A DNA stretch of 52,801 nt from Nitrospira sp. (GTDB taxonomy: Bacteria > Nitrospirota > Nitrospiria > Nitrospirales > Nitrospiraceae), in contig JACOEH010000034.1 in NCBI GenBank assembly GCA_024998685.1, positions 1-52,801 of the forward strand, written 5' to 3'. Below the pieces are notes generated by a model. That model saw nothing but the letters and a program-made list of their open reading frames with translations, had not been told where the DNA came from and made no database searches. Every line of letters begins with the position of its first letter. Position 1 is the stretch's first letter. Position numbers and translations under genes: made by a program. Below are positions 35,476 to 45,753 of the stretch, piece after piece.

Positions 35476-37038
35476 ATGATACGACGAAACAAGGGGAAGG
35501 TCTATTTGGTCGGCGCCGGTCCCGGAGATCCAGGGCTCTTGACCCTTCGAGGAAAAGAGTGTCTTGAGCAGGCTGATGTGGTTCTCTACGACTATCTCGC
35601 CAATCCCATTCTTCTTGCCCACGCGCAAGACCGCGCCGAGCGAATCTATGTCGGACGGAGAGGCAAAGGAAAATATCCTGAGCAGGAGACCATCAATCGC
35701 CTACTCATTGATCGAGCCAATGGAGGCGATGTGGTCGTGCGATTGAAGGGCGGCGATCCGTTTGTCTTTGGGCGAGGAGGAGAAGAAGCGGAAGCGCTCG
35801 CCTTGGCCGGGATAGAATTTGAAGTCGTTCCCGGGGTGACCGCTGCGGTGGCCGCCCCTGCGTATGCCGGTATTCCGGTGACTCATCGAACGTTGGCGTC
35901 CGCACTCACCATCGTCACCGGGCATGAAGATCCAGAGAAGCCTTCCACGGCCCTGGACTGGTCAAGGCTGGCGGCGAACCAAGGCACCGTCGTCTTTCTC
36001 ATGGGTATGAAAAACCTTTCGACGATCGTCGCTACCTTAATGGCCGAAGGACGATCAGGAGCCACTCCTGTCGCGATCATTCGATGGGGAACGAGAGTCT
36101 CACAACAGACCGTCATCGGAACCTTGGCTGATATTGCGGACAAAGCCGACGCGGCACAAATGGAGCCGCCGACCGTCATTGTCGTGGGAGAGGTCGTTCG
36201 ACTGAGGCCGAAACTCAACTGGTTCGAGCGACGGCCGCTCTTTGGAAAACGGGTGCTCATGACACGCGCGAAAGACCAGGCCGGTGAGTTAGCCGCCCGA
36301 TTGGCCGGCTATGGAGCTGAACCGGTCGAAGCTCCGACGATCAAGATCGTTCCTCCGCTCGACTGGGGGCCTGTCGATCAAGCCATCTCGGAGATCGGGA
36401 CGTACGACTGGATTGTTTTTACCAGCGTCAATGGCGTGAGCCGTTTCATGACGAGGTTGTCGACTCGCGGATTCGACTCACGCTGCTTGGCGGGACGGCG
36501 GCTTTGTTGCATTGGGCCCCGCACGGCTCAGGAGTTGGAAAAGTTTGGTGTCAGAGCGGATGTGGTTCCGGCAGAGTATCAGGCGGAAGGAGTGTTAGCC
36601 ACACTGAACCGCCGGGGTGTAGGGAAAACCCGCATCCTCATCCCACGAGCGGAGGTGGCCAGAGAGTTCTTGCCGGACGAACTTCGTGCGGCCGGGGCGC
36701 ATGTCGATGTCATTCCCGTGTACCGAACGTTCACACCGGATCACAATTCCGGTGGATGGCTGCAGGAACTCATGGATCATCGGATTCATGTCGCCACGTT
36801 TACCAGTTCTTCCACGGTCCGCAACTTCGTCGCGATGCTCGGGGGTGCTGACGCGGTGAAGCCGTTGTTGCAATCCGTCACGATTGCGTGCATCGGACCC
36901 ATTACGGCGAAGACTGCGGAGGAATATGGTTTGACGGTCTCGATCATGCCGAGTGAAAATACGATTCCGGCGATGGTGGATGCAATCGCCCACCATTATG
37001 GAAGTCGTGATCAGTTGACCACGGGAGCTCTGCAGTAA
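35476..37038 (+). CDS. cobA-hemD: uroporphyrinogen-III C-methyltransferase / uroporphyrinogen-III synthase fusion
   Basis: The 520-residue fusion (ATG 35476, or GTG 35470 overlapping hemC) joins two activities. Residues 1-250 are the SAM-dependent methyltransferase CobA: YLVGAGPGDPGLLTLRG, VVRLKGGDPFVFGRGGEE and PGVTAAVAAPAYAGIPVTHR. Residues 260-515 are HemD: VLMTRAKDQAGELAARLAGY, DWIVFTSVNGVSRF and CIGPITAKTAEEYGL. The fusion makes uroporphyrinogen III and diverts part to precorrin-2 for siroheme, B12 or heme d1. It is followed by a CBS gene, not by hemB directly. Confidence 0.95.
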   Translation: MIRRNKGKVYLVGAGPGDPGLLTLRGKECLEQADVVLYDYLANPILLAHAQDRAERIYVGRRGKGKYPEQETINRLLIDRANGGDVVVRLKGGDPFVFGRGGEEAEALALAGIEFEVVPGVTAAVAAPAYAGIPVTHRTLASALTIVTGHEDPEKPSTALDWSRLAANQGTVVFLMGMKNLSTIVATLMAEGRSGATPVAIIRWGTRVSQQTVIGTLADIADKADAAQMEPPTVIVVGEVVRLRPKLNWFERRPLFGKRVLMTRAKDQAGELAARLAGYGAEPVEAPTIKIVPPLDWGPVDQAISEIGTYDWIVFTSVNGVSRFMTRLSTRGFDSRCLAGRRLCCIGPRTAQELEKFGVRADVVPAEYQAEGVLATLNRRGVGKTRILIPRAEVAREFLPDELRAAGAHVDVIPVYRTFTPDHNSGGWLQELMDHRIHVATFTSSSTVRNFVAMLGGADAVKPLLQSVTIACIGPITAKTAEEYGLTVSIMPSENTIPAMVDAIAHHYGSRDQLTTGALQ

Positions 37039-37089
37039 TATGAATGCACGCAAGATATACGATGGTCCTATACAAGGAGGGAGGGTGAG

Positions 37090-37482
37090 ATGGTTCCTGT
37101 AAAGTCATTCATGATTCCCCGGGAAAAGTTCGTGACGGTGCCTCGTGATACCGATGCTCAGATGGCCGCCCGCATCATGCGTGATCGTGGGATCGGCAGC
37201 TTGTTCGTGACCAACGATCGCGAGATCATCGGAATCATCACGGATACGGATATGGTGCGTCGAGTGGTTGCGGCCGGGGCGGATGCCACCAAAACGACGG
37301 TTGAGCAAATCATGTCGGCGCCGATCATGACCATTGAAGAGAGCAAGACGTTGCTCGACGCCAACGATTTGATGGCGCAATCTCATCTCCGCCATCTGGG
37401 TGTCACGCACGACGGAAAACTGGTCGGTGTGATTTCCGTTCGTGACCTCGTCGTGTTCTTGACCAATCTGCCACGAAAGTAA
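37090..37482 (+). CDS. tandem CBS-domain protein inside the heme operon
   Basis: This 130-residue protein has two CBS motifs (RGIGSLFVTNDREIIGIITD, then RHLGVTHDGKLVGVISVRDL). GGAGGGAGGGTGAG precedes the ATG. It is paralogous to the gene at 9889. It lies between cobA-hemD and hemB, 8 nt before hemB, so it is co-transcribed with heme genes. A nucleotide-sensing role in tetrapyrrole synthesis is possible but rests only on location. Confidence 0.88.
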   Translation: MVPVKSFMIPREKFVTVPRDTDAQMAARIMRDRGIGSLFVTNDREIIGIITDTDMVRRVVAAGADATKTTVEQIMSAPIMTIEESKTLLDANDLMAQSHLRHLGVTHDGKLVGVISVRDLVVFLTNLPRK

Positions 37483-37490
37483 GGTAGGCG

Positions 37491-38462
37491 ATGGCGTTTC
37501 CAATCCAGCGGCTCCGACGGCTGAGACAACATGAATCGTTACGTCGGATGGTACGTGAAACGACGCTGTCCTCGTCGGATTTTATCTACCCGCTGTTTGT
37601 GGTCGAGGGACAGGATCGCCGTGAAGAAATCACTTCGATGCCGGGCCAGTTTCGGCTGTCGGTCGATCTGCTGATCAAAGAGGCGGGAGAGATTCAAGCC
37701 TTAGGTATCCCCGCCGTCATTCTATTCGGGATACCGGCCCACAAAAACGAGCGGGGCAGCTCAGGGTGGGATCCCAACGGCATTGTGCAGCGGGCGATCA
37801 GAGCCGTCAAACAACACGTGCCGGGATTAGTTGTGATCACGGATGTCTGTATCGACGAGTATACCAGCCACGGACATTGCGGAATCGTCAAAGATGGAAA
37901 AATTCTGAATGATGAGACGCTCGAGTGCCTCACGGTGATGGCACGCACCCATGCCGAGGCTGGAGCTGATATGGTCGCACCATCGGATATGATGGACGGC
38001 CGTGTCGCTGCGATCAGACGCGAATTGGATCGAGCCGGGTTTTCCGATCTGCCGATCCTGGCGTACGCTGCAAAATTCTCTTCTTGTTTCTATGCGCCGT
38101 TTCGTGATGCCGCATTCTCCAGTCCTCAATTCGGTGACAGACAATCCTATCAGATGGATCCGGCCAATGCGCGCGAAGCGCTGCGCGAAATCGAGCTCGA
38201 TATCGACGAAGGTGCCGATATCGTGATGATCAAGCCGGCGCTCCCTTATCTGGACATCATTGCGATGGCTCGTGCTCGTACGCTTCTCCCACTGGCGGCC
38301 TATCAGGTGAGCGGCGAGTACGGTATGATTAAGGCGGCGGCGAAGGCGGGATGGCTGGATGAATCACGTGCCATGATGGAATCGCTGTTGGCCATCAAGC
38401 GGGCGGGAGCCGATCTGATCCTATCGTACTTTGCGAAAGACGCCGCCACACTGCTTCATTGA
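37491..38462 (+). CDS. hemB: delta-aminolevulinic acid dehydratase (porphobilinogen synthase)
   Basis: The 323-residue enzyme condenses two aminolevulinates. Schiff-base lysines fit Lys195 ([17 protein letters not shown]) and Lys248 ([13 protein letters not shown]). The metal-site loop reads [14 protein letters not shown], keeping two of the three zinc-binding cysteines of the E. coli type. [13 protein letters not shown] is conserved. It sits 8 nt after the CBS gene and 6 nt before ribF. Confidence 0.97.
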   Translation: MAFPIQRLRRLRQHESLRRMVRETTLSSSDFIYPLFVVEGQDRREEITSMPGQFRLSVDLLIKEAGEIQALGIPAVILFGIPAHKNERGSSGWDPNGIVQRAIRAVKQHVPGLVVITDVCIDEYTSHGHCGIVKDGKILNDETLECLTVMARTHAEAGADMVAPSDMMDGRVAAIRRELDRAGFSDLPILAYAAKFSSCFYAPFRDAAFSSPQFGDRQSYQMDPANAREALREIELDIDEGADIVMIKPALPYLDIIAMARARTLLPLAAYQVSGEYGMIKAAAKAGWLDESRAMMESLLAIKRAGADLILSYFAKDAATLLH

Positions 38463-38468
38463 TCGACG

Positions 38469-39416
38469 ATGAAAGTGACCCGCGGATATTCGGACGAGGT
38501 CGTACGGCCATATCCGGTGGGCACCATCGGGAATTTCGACGGCCATCATCTCGGTCACCGTGCGCTTTTGAAGCAGGTGGTGGAGACGGCGCGCCGTGCT
38601 CAGGGAACGGCCGTCGTCCTGACTTTCGATCCTCACCCGGTGAAAATTCTTGCGCCTCACGTTGATCTGCAGTTCTTGACCAGCGGGGATGAGAAACGTG
38701 CCCGTTTTGAAAAAACCGGAATCGATGAAGTGATCTCCTTGGAGTTCACTCACGCCTTTGCGTCACTTTCTCCAGAGATGTTCGCTGAGCAGGTTCTGTC
38801 GAAAGGGCTCGGACTCAAAGAGATTTTTGTCGGACAACATTTTGCCTTTGGGCACAAACGAGCAGGGCAAATCGACGATTTGACCCGGTTCGGGGAAAAA
38901 CTCGGCTTTATCGTTCATTCGCTTCCTCCCGTGATGATCGACGGAGGAGTGGTCAGCTCGACAAGAATCAGACAGCTCATCATCGCGGGGCATGTTGATC
39001 AAGCGGCTGTCTTACTCGGCCGACACTATGCGCTGAGTGGAATAGTATATTCCGGAGAGGGGAGGGGGCGAACATTAGGATGCCCGACTGCAAATCTTAA
39101 GTTACCTCCGGACCGTGTGGTACCTGCCGATGGAATTTATGCCGCTGTCGCGATTCTGGATCAGAAGCGACATGATTCGGTCGCCTATATCGGTGCAAGA
39201 CCGACCTTCGATGGTAGTGAACGGGGGTTGGAAGTATCCATCCTGGATGGGATCTACGAGCTGTACGGACGAACGCTCACTGTCGAGTTTATCGGTCGTG
39301 TACGAGGCGACGCGCGATTCGATAGCGGAGAAGCTCTGAGCCGACAAATCACTGCCGATGTGGGTTCTGCGAAGCTCCTCCTTCGTCGATATCATGAAAC
39401 AATCGGAGAACGATGA
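38469..39416 (+). CDS. ribF: bifunctional riboflavin kinase / FAD synthetase
   Basis: The 315-residue protein makes FMN and FAD. The N-terminal nucleotidyltransferase domain has GNFDGHHLGHRALL (the usual GNFDGVHLGH with V changed to H) and VVSSTRIRQLI. The C-terminal kinase domain has GEGRGRTLGCPTANL and RPTFDGSERGLEVSILD. Its end overlaps the start of tilS. Confidence 0.95.
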   Translation: MKVTRGYSDEVVRPYPVGTIGNFDGHHLGHRALLKQVVETARRAQGTAVVLTFDPHPVKILAPHVDLQFLTSGDEKRARFEKTGIDEVISLEFTHAFASLSPEMFAEQVLSKGLGLKEIFVGQHFAFGHKRAGQIDDLTRFGEKLGFIVHSLPPVMIDGGVVSSTRIRQLIIAGHVDQAAVLLGRHYALSGIVYSGEGRGRTLGCPTANLKLPPDRVVPADGIYAAVAILDQKRHDSVAYIGARPTFDGSERGLEVSILDGIYELYGRTLTVEFIGRVRGDARFDSGEALSRQITADVGSAKLLLRRYHETIGER

Positions 39417-40893
39417 GTCCTTGCAACCGGCCTTAGGAAGCCCCGTCGATAAAATGGCCTGGCCTGCGCTATTGCATCGGGTCGCGCAAACGGTTCGATC
39501 CAGAGGCCTCTTTCAACGTGGCCAACACATATTGGTCGCCCTCTCGGGCGGTCCAGATTCCGTCGCTCTGTTATCCATCCTGCATCATTTCCGGTCGGGT
39601 TGGAAGCTGACCCTATCGGCCGTGCATTGCAACTATGGGCTACGGGGGGGTGAGTCCGATGGGGACCAAAAATTTGTGGAGGCCTTTTGTCAAGGACTGG
39701 GAGTTCCTCTCCATGTTCGACGGGTTGAATTTCACACCGGTAGGCGCAAGGCATCGCTGCAGGCTGAAGCCCGTGACCTTCGCTATCGGGTGATGCAGGA
39801 AATTGCCGAGACGTGCGGAGCAGACCGTATCGCCATAGGCCATACGGCAGACGATCAGGCAGAGACGGTCTTGCTCTGGATGCTCCGTGGGGCAGGACTC
39901 ACGGGTCTTTCCGGTATGCCGGCATTCCGCGATAACAGGATTATTCGGCCTTTGTACGATATCAAGCGGCAGCAAGTCCTGGTCTATCTCCGCACGGCAG
40001 GGTTGTCGTTTCGGGAGGACTCCAGCAATTTCCAGATGCAGTACTTGCGGAATCGAGTGAGGAGAGAGGTGATTCCGATTCTGAATCGGTTGGTCCCGTC
40101 CAGCGTCGATGCGCTCTGCAGGCTTGCGGATATCTGTAGAGAAGACGATCGTAGTCTGGATGATCAGGTCAAGGCCCTTTCCTCTTCCGCCGTGAAACCA
40201 GGATCTGCCGGAGACTGGGCGATCGATCACAGGTTTCTTCTGGAGCTTCCGCATGCCTTTCAACGGCGTTGCATCCGGAATCTTTTTCGGCAGAATGATG
40301 GCCGATTCCGCGCCCCCGGTATCCGAACGATTGATCGCATCATTCGCCTGACCTTGAAAAGGGGATCTGGTTCAAGTCTCGATGTGAAGGGGGGACGCGT
40401 TGTTGTCGATGATCGCCGTCTACGGTTTGTTCCGCTTCACGCAGACGAGATGTCCCATGTCGGCCAACCGCGCGGCAGATGTCGGGAAGTCTTATCTGTA
40501 CCGGGAGAAATCACATGGTCTGGAACGGGTCAACGACTTCAGGTACAACAGCAGGCACATATCCAAAGCGGTGGTGCTGCTCTTCTTGGAAAGAATCGGA
40601 TTCTGGTGGATGCCGATCGGGTGTCTCAGCCGCTCATGGTACGGAGCTGGTTGCCTGGAGACAGATTTCATCCCACCGGTATGGGAGGACATTCAAAGAA
40701 GCTGCAGGATTTTTTCACGGATCTGAAGATACCGGTTGCGGCCCGATCACTCATTCCCCTGGTGGTGGCTCCAGAGGGAATCGTGTGGATCGTTGGTTAT
40801 CGACAGGATGATCGTTGGACACCCACTGCCGCAACGAAACGCTGTTTGGTGTTCACTTCTGACAATCTATCTCTGAGGAAAGGGACCGAGTGA
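39394..40893 (+). CDS. tilS: tRNA(Ile)-lysidine synthetase
   Basis: About 499 residues from ATG 39394 (overlap with ribF 23 nt; ATG 39358 or 39454 are alternatives). The PP-loop is VALSGGPDSVALLS. AVHCNYGLRGGESDGDQKFV and AIGHTADDQAETVLLWMLRG follow, then the C-terminal domain with RSWLPGDRFHPTGMGGHSKK and KLQDFFTDLKIP. The enzyme converts C34 of tRNA-Ile(CAU) to lysidine so that it reads AUA. It is full length. Confidence 0.95.
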   Translation: MKQSENDESLQPALGSPVDKMAWPALLHRVAQTVRSRGLFQRGQHILVALSGGPDSVALLSILHHFRSGWKLTLSAVHCNYGLRGGESDGDQKFVEAFCQGLGVPLHVRRVEFHTGRRKASLQAEARDLRYRVMQEIAETCGADRIAIGHTADDQAETVLLWMLRGAGLTGLSGMPAFRDNRIIRPLYDIKRQQVLVYLRTAGLSFREDSSNFQMQYLRNRVRREVIPILNRLVPSSVDALCRLADICREDDRSLDDQVKALSSSAVKPGSAGDWAIDHRFLLELPHAFQRRCIRNLFRQNDGRFRAPGIRTIDRIIRLTLKRGSGSSLDVKGGRVVVDDRRLRFVPLHADEMSHVGQPRGRCREVLSVPGEITWSGTGQRLQVQQQAHIQSGGAALLGKNRILVDADRVSQPLMVRSWLPGDRFHPTGMGGHSKKLQDFFTDLKIPVAARSLIPLVVAPEGIVWIVGYRQDDRWTPTAATKRCLVFTSDNLSLRKGTE

Positions 40894-40894
40894 G

Positions 40895-41437
40895 ATGGAA
40901 CGTATGTTCGGACGCCCGATTGTCACCCAAGAGCAAATGCGGAGCCGTATCCGCGAACTTGGAAAACAGATCAGCGCCGACTATGTCGGCAAAGACCTCG
41001 TACTCGTCGGAGTATTAAAGGGAGCCTATGCGTTTTTTGCTGATTTGGCACGAGCGATCCGAATTCCAGTGCGGATAGATTTTATCATCGTGACGAGCTA
41101 TGGGACCCAGGTGAAGACGTCCGGGAAGGTCAAGCTCATGACCGAGCTGACCGAAAAGATCAAGGGCAGGGATGTGTTGCTGGTTGAAGACATCGTTGAT
41201 TCTGGATTGACGGTTCAATATCTCACAAAGGCATTGGCGAAGCAGAAACCGAGAAGCATCAAGGTATGCACATTGCTCAGTAAACCGGAGCGCCGCGTCG
41301 TCGATGTGCAGTTGCAGTATATCGGATTCAAAATTCCGAACCAGTACGTCGTCGGTTACGGACTCGACTACCGACAAAAATACCGGAACCTTCCGTACCT
41401 CGCGGTCCTTGATCAGCTGAGTCAGCAAGAGGAGTAG
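40895..41437 (+). CDS. hpt: hypoxanthine phosphoribosyltransferase
   Basis: This 180-residue purine salvage enzyme begins 1 nt after tilS. LVGVLKGAYAFFADLARAI and the PRPP-binding loop VLLVEDIVDSGLTVQYL mark the family, with the loop YVVGYGLDYRQKYRNLPYL at the end. The tilS-hpt-ftsH order is common in bacteria. Confidence 0.96.
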   Translation: MERMFGRPIVTQEQMRSRIRELGKQISADYVGKDLVLVGVLKGAYAFFADLARAIRIPVRIDFIIVTSYGTQVKTSGKVKLMTELTEKIKGRDVLLVEDIVDSGLTVQYLTKALAKQKPRSIKVCTLLSKPERRVVDVQLQYIGFKIPNQYVVGYGLDYRQKYRNLPYLAVLDQLSQQEE

Positions 41438-41454
41438 AGTTTTCCAACTGGCTG

Positions 41455-41483
41455 TTGTCAAGTTGCGCAAGGCTATGTTAACA
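41455..41483 (+). promoter_or_regulatory. weak candidate promoter before ftsH
   Basis: TTGTCA at 41455 and TTAACA at 41478, 17 nt apart, lie 53 nt before the ftsH start. The -10 is poor. Confidence 0.3.
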
Positions 41484-41536
41484 TCACCTCGATTTCTGAA
41501 TACGTTGCGTCCAACGTTGTCGCGAAGGAGAACTGG

Positions 41537-43348
41537 ATGAATTCCCGGGTCAAGAACTTGCTTTTCTGGGTGGTGGTCGGCTTGTTCATGATTCTCCTGT
41601 TCAATCTGTTCAGTGTACCGACTCATGCACCTGAAGAAGAAGTGATATTCAGCGATTTTATGGCAAAGCTCGACAAAGGCGATTTTGAAAAGGTCATTAT
41701 TAAAGGTAATCACATCAGCGGGGTCTTGAAGGACAAGACTCGCATCCGTACCTACTCAGCGGACTACCCCGATCTTGTCAAGGTCCTTCGTGAAAAAGAT
41801 GTTCAGATTGAGGTCAAGCCACCGGATGAGAGTCCGTGGTATATCACATTCCTCGTCACGTGGGGACCATTTATCCTCTTCCTCGGCCTCTGGTTTTTCC
41901 TGATGCGTCAGATGCAAATCGGTGGGAATAAGGCTCTTTCATTCGGGAAAAGTCGAGCACGTATGTTGACGGAAGAGCGAAAAAAAGTCACCTTTTCAGA
42001 CGTGGCTGGAGTCGATGAAGCGAAAGAAGAAGTTCTTGAAATCATCGAATTCTTGAAAGATCCTCGGAAGTTTCAAAAACTCGGAGGACGCATTCCTAAG
42101 GGCGTACTCGTCGTCGGTCCTCCTGGAACAGGAAAGACGTTGTTGGCGAAGGCTATTGCGGGAGAAGCCGGGGTACCGTTCTTCAGCATCAGTGGTTCTG
42201 ACTTCGTAGAGATGTTTGTCGGCGTTGGAGCGTCACGGGTACGGGATTTGTTTGAGCAAGGGAAGAAACATGCTCCGTGCATTATTTTCATCGATGAAAT
42301 TGATGCGGTCGGCCGCTTACGTGGTGCCGGCCTCGGCGGTGGCCATGACGAACGGGAACAAACGCTCAATCAGTTGTTAGTGGAAATGGACGGCTTCGAC
42401 ACAACGGAAGGAGTCATTTTGGTCGCCGCGACCAATCGCCCCGATGTGCTCGATCCTGCCTTACTGAGGCCCGGACGCTTTGATCGTCAGGTGGTGGTGA
42501 ATCGCCCGGATCTCAAAGGCCGTTCTGAAATCTTGAAGGTCCACACGAAAAAGGTTCCTGTCGCCGCGAATGTGGAGCTGGAAAAGATTGCCCGAGGAAC
42601 GCCGGGATTTTCAGGAGCTGATTTGGAAAACCTCGTGAATGAAGCAGCGTTGTGGGCGGCTCGTCAAAACAAGAAGGAAGTCGAAAACATCGACTTTGAG
42701 ATGGCCAAGGATAAGGTCATGATGGGTGCCGAGCGCAAGAGCATGATCCTTACCGAGGAAGAGAAACGAGTTACGGCATATCACGAGGCCGGTCACGCGT
42801 TGATGGCGAAACTCCTTCCCGGGACGGATCCAGTTCATAAGGTAACGATCATTCCCAGGGGACGGGCACTGGGTGTGACAATGCAGCTGCCGACCGATGA
42901 TCGCCACAACTATTCCAAAGAATTTCTGTATAACACCTTGGCGATCCTTATGGGCGGACGTGTTGCTGAAGAGCTCGTGTTCAAACATGTCACAACAGGA
43001 GCCGGTAACGATCTTGAACGTGCGACAGACCTCGCCCGCAAGATGGTCTGCGAATGGGGTATGAGCGAGAAGTTGGGGCCCTTGACCTTTGGCCAAAAGG
43101 AAGATTCGGTGTTTCTTGGACGAGACTTTGCGACTAAACGGGATGTCAGCGATCAAGTGGCGCTTGAAATCGACTTGGAGATCAAGCGTTTCGTCACGGA
43201 AAATTATGAACGTGCCAAACGCGTGCTGACTGAACAAATGACGAGTCTGAAGGCTTTGGCGGAGGCGCTGCTTGAAAAAGAAGTGCTCGACGCACCGGAA
43301 ATCGATCAGATTCTGCTGCAATCCTCTTCTCAAACAGTTCCAGCCTAA
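41537..43348 (+). CDS. ftsH: ATP-dependent zinc metalloprotease FtsH
   Basis: The 603-residue membrane protease has two N-terminal membrane segments ([18 protein letters not shown] and [15 protein letters not shown]). The AAA domain has Walker A GPPGTGKT near residue 194, Walker [13 protein letters not shown] and [14 protein letters not shown]. The zinc site is AYHEAGHAL with His416 and His420. A protease domain and short C-terminus complete it. A CDS-free spacer of about 100 nt precedes it. Confidence 0.97.
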   Translation: MNSRVKNLLFWVVVGLFMILLFNLFSVPTHAPEEEVIFSDFMAKLDKGDFEKVIIKGNHISGVLKDKTRIRTYSADYPDLVKVLREKDVQIEVKPPDESPWYITFLVTWGPFILFLGLWFFLMRQMQIGGNKALSFGKSRARMLTEERKKVTFSDVAGVDEAKEEVLEIIEFLKDPRKFQKLGGRIPKGVLVVGPPGTGKTLLAKAIAGEAGVPFFSISGSDFVEMFVGVGASRVRDLFEQGKKHAPCIIFIDEIDAVGRLRGAGLGGGHDEREQTLNQLLVEMDGFDTTEGVILVAATNRPDVLDPALLRPGRFDRQVVVNRPDLKGRSEILKVHTKKVPVAANVELEKIARGTPGFSGADLENLVNEAALWAARQNKKEVENIDFEMAKDKVMMGAERKSMILTEEEKRVTAYHEAGHALMAKLLPGTDPVHKVTIIPRGRALGVTMQLPTDDRHNYSKEFLYNTLAILMGGRVAEELVFKHVTTGAGNDLERATDLARKMVCEWGMSEKLGPLTFGQKEDSVFLGRDFATKRDVSDQVALEIDLEIKRFVTENYERAKRVLTEQMTSLKALAEALLEKEVLDAPEIDQILLQSSSQTVPA

Positions 43349-43357
43349 ATGTATTAT

Positions 43358-43389
43358 GCCAACGGTTCGCTCGTGTTGGAGCCGTTGGC
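43358..43389. repeat. perfect hairpin after ftsH
   Basis: GCCAACGGTTC at 43358 pairs with GAGCCGTTGGC ending at 43389, an 11-bp stem with one G-T pair and a 10-nt loop. There is no T-run, so it is a processing or partial-termination site at most. Confidence 0.6.
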
Positions 43390-43506
43390 GCTATGGTGCT
43401 GCTTCACGGTCTCACTGCGTCTGACCCCTCCGGGATAACCGGAGCGACAGCTTGGGTCTTCTTGTCGTCGGTGGAATATTTGGATCGAATATCGCCACAA
43501 GCAGTA

Positions 43507-44379
43507 ATGACGCAACATTGGTTCTCCGCCAAAGGGCGCGAGATTCATTGCAAAGGACGTCCACTGATTATGGGCGTCGTCAACGTTACGAGGGATTCCT
43601 TCTATGATGGGGGGCGATATGTCGAACCGGAACAAGCCATTGCCCACGCGCTGGAACTTGTTGAGCAGGGGGCGGACATTATCGATGTCGGGGGAGAGTC
43701 GACTCGACCTGGCGCACATTCCGTTAGTGAACAGGATGAATTGGCTCATGTTATCCCGGTCGTGAAAGGATTGGTACATCGTGTATCGGCCCCTATTTCG
43801 ATCGATACCACTAAGTCTCAAGTGGCTCAACGCGCGTTGGATTCAGGAGCATCAATCATCAACGACGTGAGCGCGTTGCGGCAAGATTCAGAGATGGCGT
43901 CGGTCATTGCCCGCTTCGATGCGGGAGTCGTTCTGATGCATAGGCAAGGATCTCCGCAAACGATGCAACAATCACCGCATTATTCCAACGTGGTCGGCGA
44001 AGTCGTGCACTTTCTTGAGGAGCGTGTGCAGGTGGCTCTGTGTGCAGGAATTGCTCGAACAAACATCATTCTTGATCCAGGCTTTGGTTTTGGTAAGCTG
44101 TTGGTCCATAACATTGACCTCCTTAATGGATTGTGCGCCTTCGCGGCGTTGAACCGCCCCGTGCTGGTCGGGCTGTCGCGGAAGGCGTTTATCGGAAAAG
44201 TGGTTGAACGGCCTGTTGAGCATCGAGAGTGGGGAACCGCGGCGGCGGTGGCGTTGGCGGTCGATCGCGGTGCTCACATTGTGCGTGTTCATGATGTGGC
44301 CATGATGATCGACGTAGTCAAGATGGCAGCGGCGTTGAATCCACGCTGGTCATCTTGCGGACAGGAGCATGATGCGTAA
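43507..44379 (+). CDS. folP: dihydropteroate synthase
   Basis: Start chosen at ATG 43507 ([20 protein letters not shown]), giving 290 residues; an earlier in-frame start at 43393 would add 38 atypical residues. Signatures are [36 protein letters not shown] and [20 protein letters not shown]. It condenses pABA with the pterin diphosphate. Its end overlaps glmM by 11 nt. Confidence 0.96.
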   Translation: MTQHWFSAKGREIHCKGRPLIMGVVNVTRDSFYDGGRYVEPEQAIAHALELVEQGADIIDVGGESTRPGAHSVSEQDELAHVIPVVKGLVHRVSAPISIDTTKSQVAQRALDSGASIINDVSALRQDSEMASVIARFDAGVVLMHRQGSPQTMQQSPHYSNVVGEVVHFLEERVQVALCAGIARTNIILDPGFGFGKLLVHNIDLLNGLCAFAALNRPVLVGLSRKAFIGKVVERPVEHREWGTAAAVALAVDRGAHIVRVHDVAMMIDVVKMAAALNPRWSSCGQEHDA

Positions 44380-45721
44380 ATTATTTGGAACCGACGGCGT
44401 CCGAGGGGTCGCCAATCTCGATCCCATGACCAGCGAGATGGCGATGCAATTGGGGCGAGCCGCCGCACATATCTTTATGCGACGAGCAGGCCGCCATCAA
44501 ATTGTGATCGGTAAAGACACTCGTATCTCCGGATATATGCTGGAATCTGCTTTGATGGCGGGGATCTGCTCGATGGGGGTCGATGTCCTGTTGGTCGGAC
44601 CGATGCCCACGCCGGCGATCGCGTTTTTGACCAGGAGCCTGCGGGCTGATGCCGGAGTGGTCATTTCAGCCTCACACAATCCATACCAAGACAATGGAAT
44701 CAAATTCTTTTCAAGCGACGGATTCAAGCTTCCCGATGAGGTGGAAGCTCGCATTGAAGAACTCATCGTATCGGATGAAATCAGTCACCTTCGACCCACG
44801 GCAGACCTCATCGGCAAAGCCTTCCGCATCGATGATGCAGAAGGACGCTACATTGAATTTGCAAAACGATCGTTGCCGAAGGACCTGGATTTTCAAGGGA
44901 TCAAGCTCGTCGTCGATTGCGCGAATGGGGCAGCATACAAAGTGGCTCCGATGGTCCTTAGGGAATTGGGAGCCACGGTTGAAGTCATCGGCAATAAACC
45001 GGACGGCATGAACATCAATGCGGGTTGCGGCGCCGTCCATCCTGAGCTCCTGCAAGAGTCGGTACGCCGTTACAAAGCGGATCTTGGCATCGCGTTGGAC
45101 GGTGATGCCGATCGAGCCGTCTTTGTCTGCGAACAGGGAACAGTCATCGACGGTGACCATGTGATGGCGGCCTTGGGGCTGGATCTTCATCGAAACGGCC
45201 TCCTCGCCAAGCAGACCTTGGTCGGAACCGTGATGAGCAACTTTGGCTTGGAACTGTCGATGTCGAAAGCGGGCGTCACGCTGATTCGGACGCCGGTCGG
45301 TGATCGGTATCTGCTCGAACGAATGTTGGCTGAGGGCTATAACTTCGGAGGGGAGCAATCGGGACACTTCATATTCCTTGACCATAACACAACCGGAGAC
45401 GGCCTCATCTCGGCTCTGCAGATGTTGTCATTGGTGAAGCGGACCAAGAAGCCGTTATCCGAGTTGGCCAAGGCGATGACCGCCGTCCCGCAAGTGTTGG
45501 TGAATGTACATGTCACGAAGAAGCCGCGATTGGAATCAATTCCCGACATTGATGGCGCCATACAAGAGAGCGAGCGTCGCCTGAACGGGTGTGGGCGAGT
45601 CATCATCAGATATTCCGGGACAGAGCCGCTGTTGCGGATCATGGTGGAAGGAGAACAGTCCACCATGGTCACGGAAGTGGCTGAGGATCTTGCCAGGGTC
45701 GTACGAAAACATATCGGCTGA
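44369..45721 (+). CDS. glmM: phosphoglucosamine mutase
   Basis: The 450-residue enzyme makes glucosamine-1-phosphate for cell-wall synthesis. [13 protein letters not shown], the phosphoserine loop [16 protein letters not shown] (Ser102), metal loop [11 protein letters not shown] and [15 protein letters not shown] are all present. It is coupled to folP by overlap. Confidence 0.97.
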   Translation: MMRKLFGTDGVRGVANLDPMTSEMAMQLGRAAAHIFMRRAGRHQIVIGKDTRISGYMLESALMAGICSMGVDVLLVGPMPTPAIAFLTRSLRADAGVVISASHNPYQDNGIKFFSSDGFKLPDEVEARIEELIVSDEISHLRPTADLIGKAFRIDDAEGRYIEFAKRSLPKDLDFQGIKLVVDCANGAAYKVAPMVLRELGATVEVIGNKPDGMNINAGCGAVHPELLQESVRRYKADLGIALDGDADRAVFVCEQGTVIDGDHVMAALGLDLHRNGLLAKQTLVGTVMSNFGLELSMSKAGVTLIRTPVGDRYLLERMLAEGYNFGGEQSGHFIFLDHNTTGDGLISALQMLSLVKRTKKPLSELAKAMTAVPQVLVNVHVTKKPRLESIPDIDGAIQESERRLNGCGRVIIRYSGTEPLLRIMVEGEQSTMVTEVAEDLARVVRKHIG

Positions 45722-45753
45722 GCGTTCCCTCCCTCGGTCCATGAGGGAAGCTC

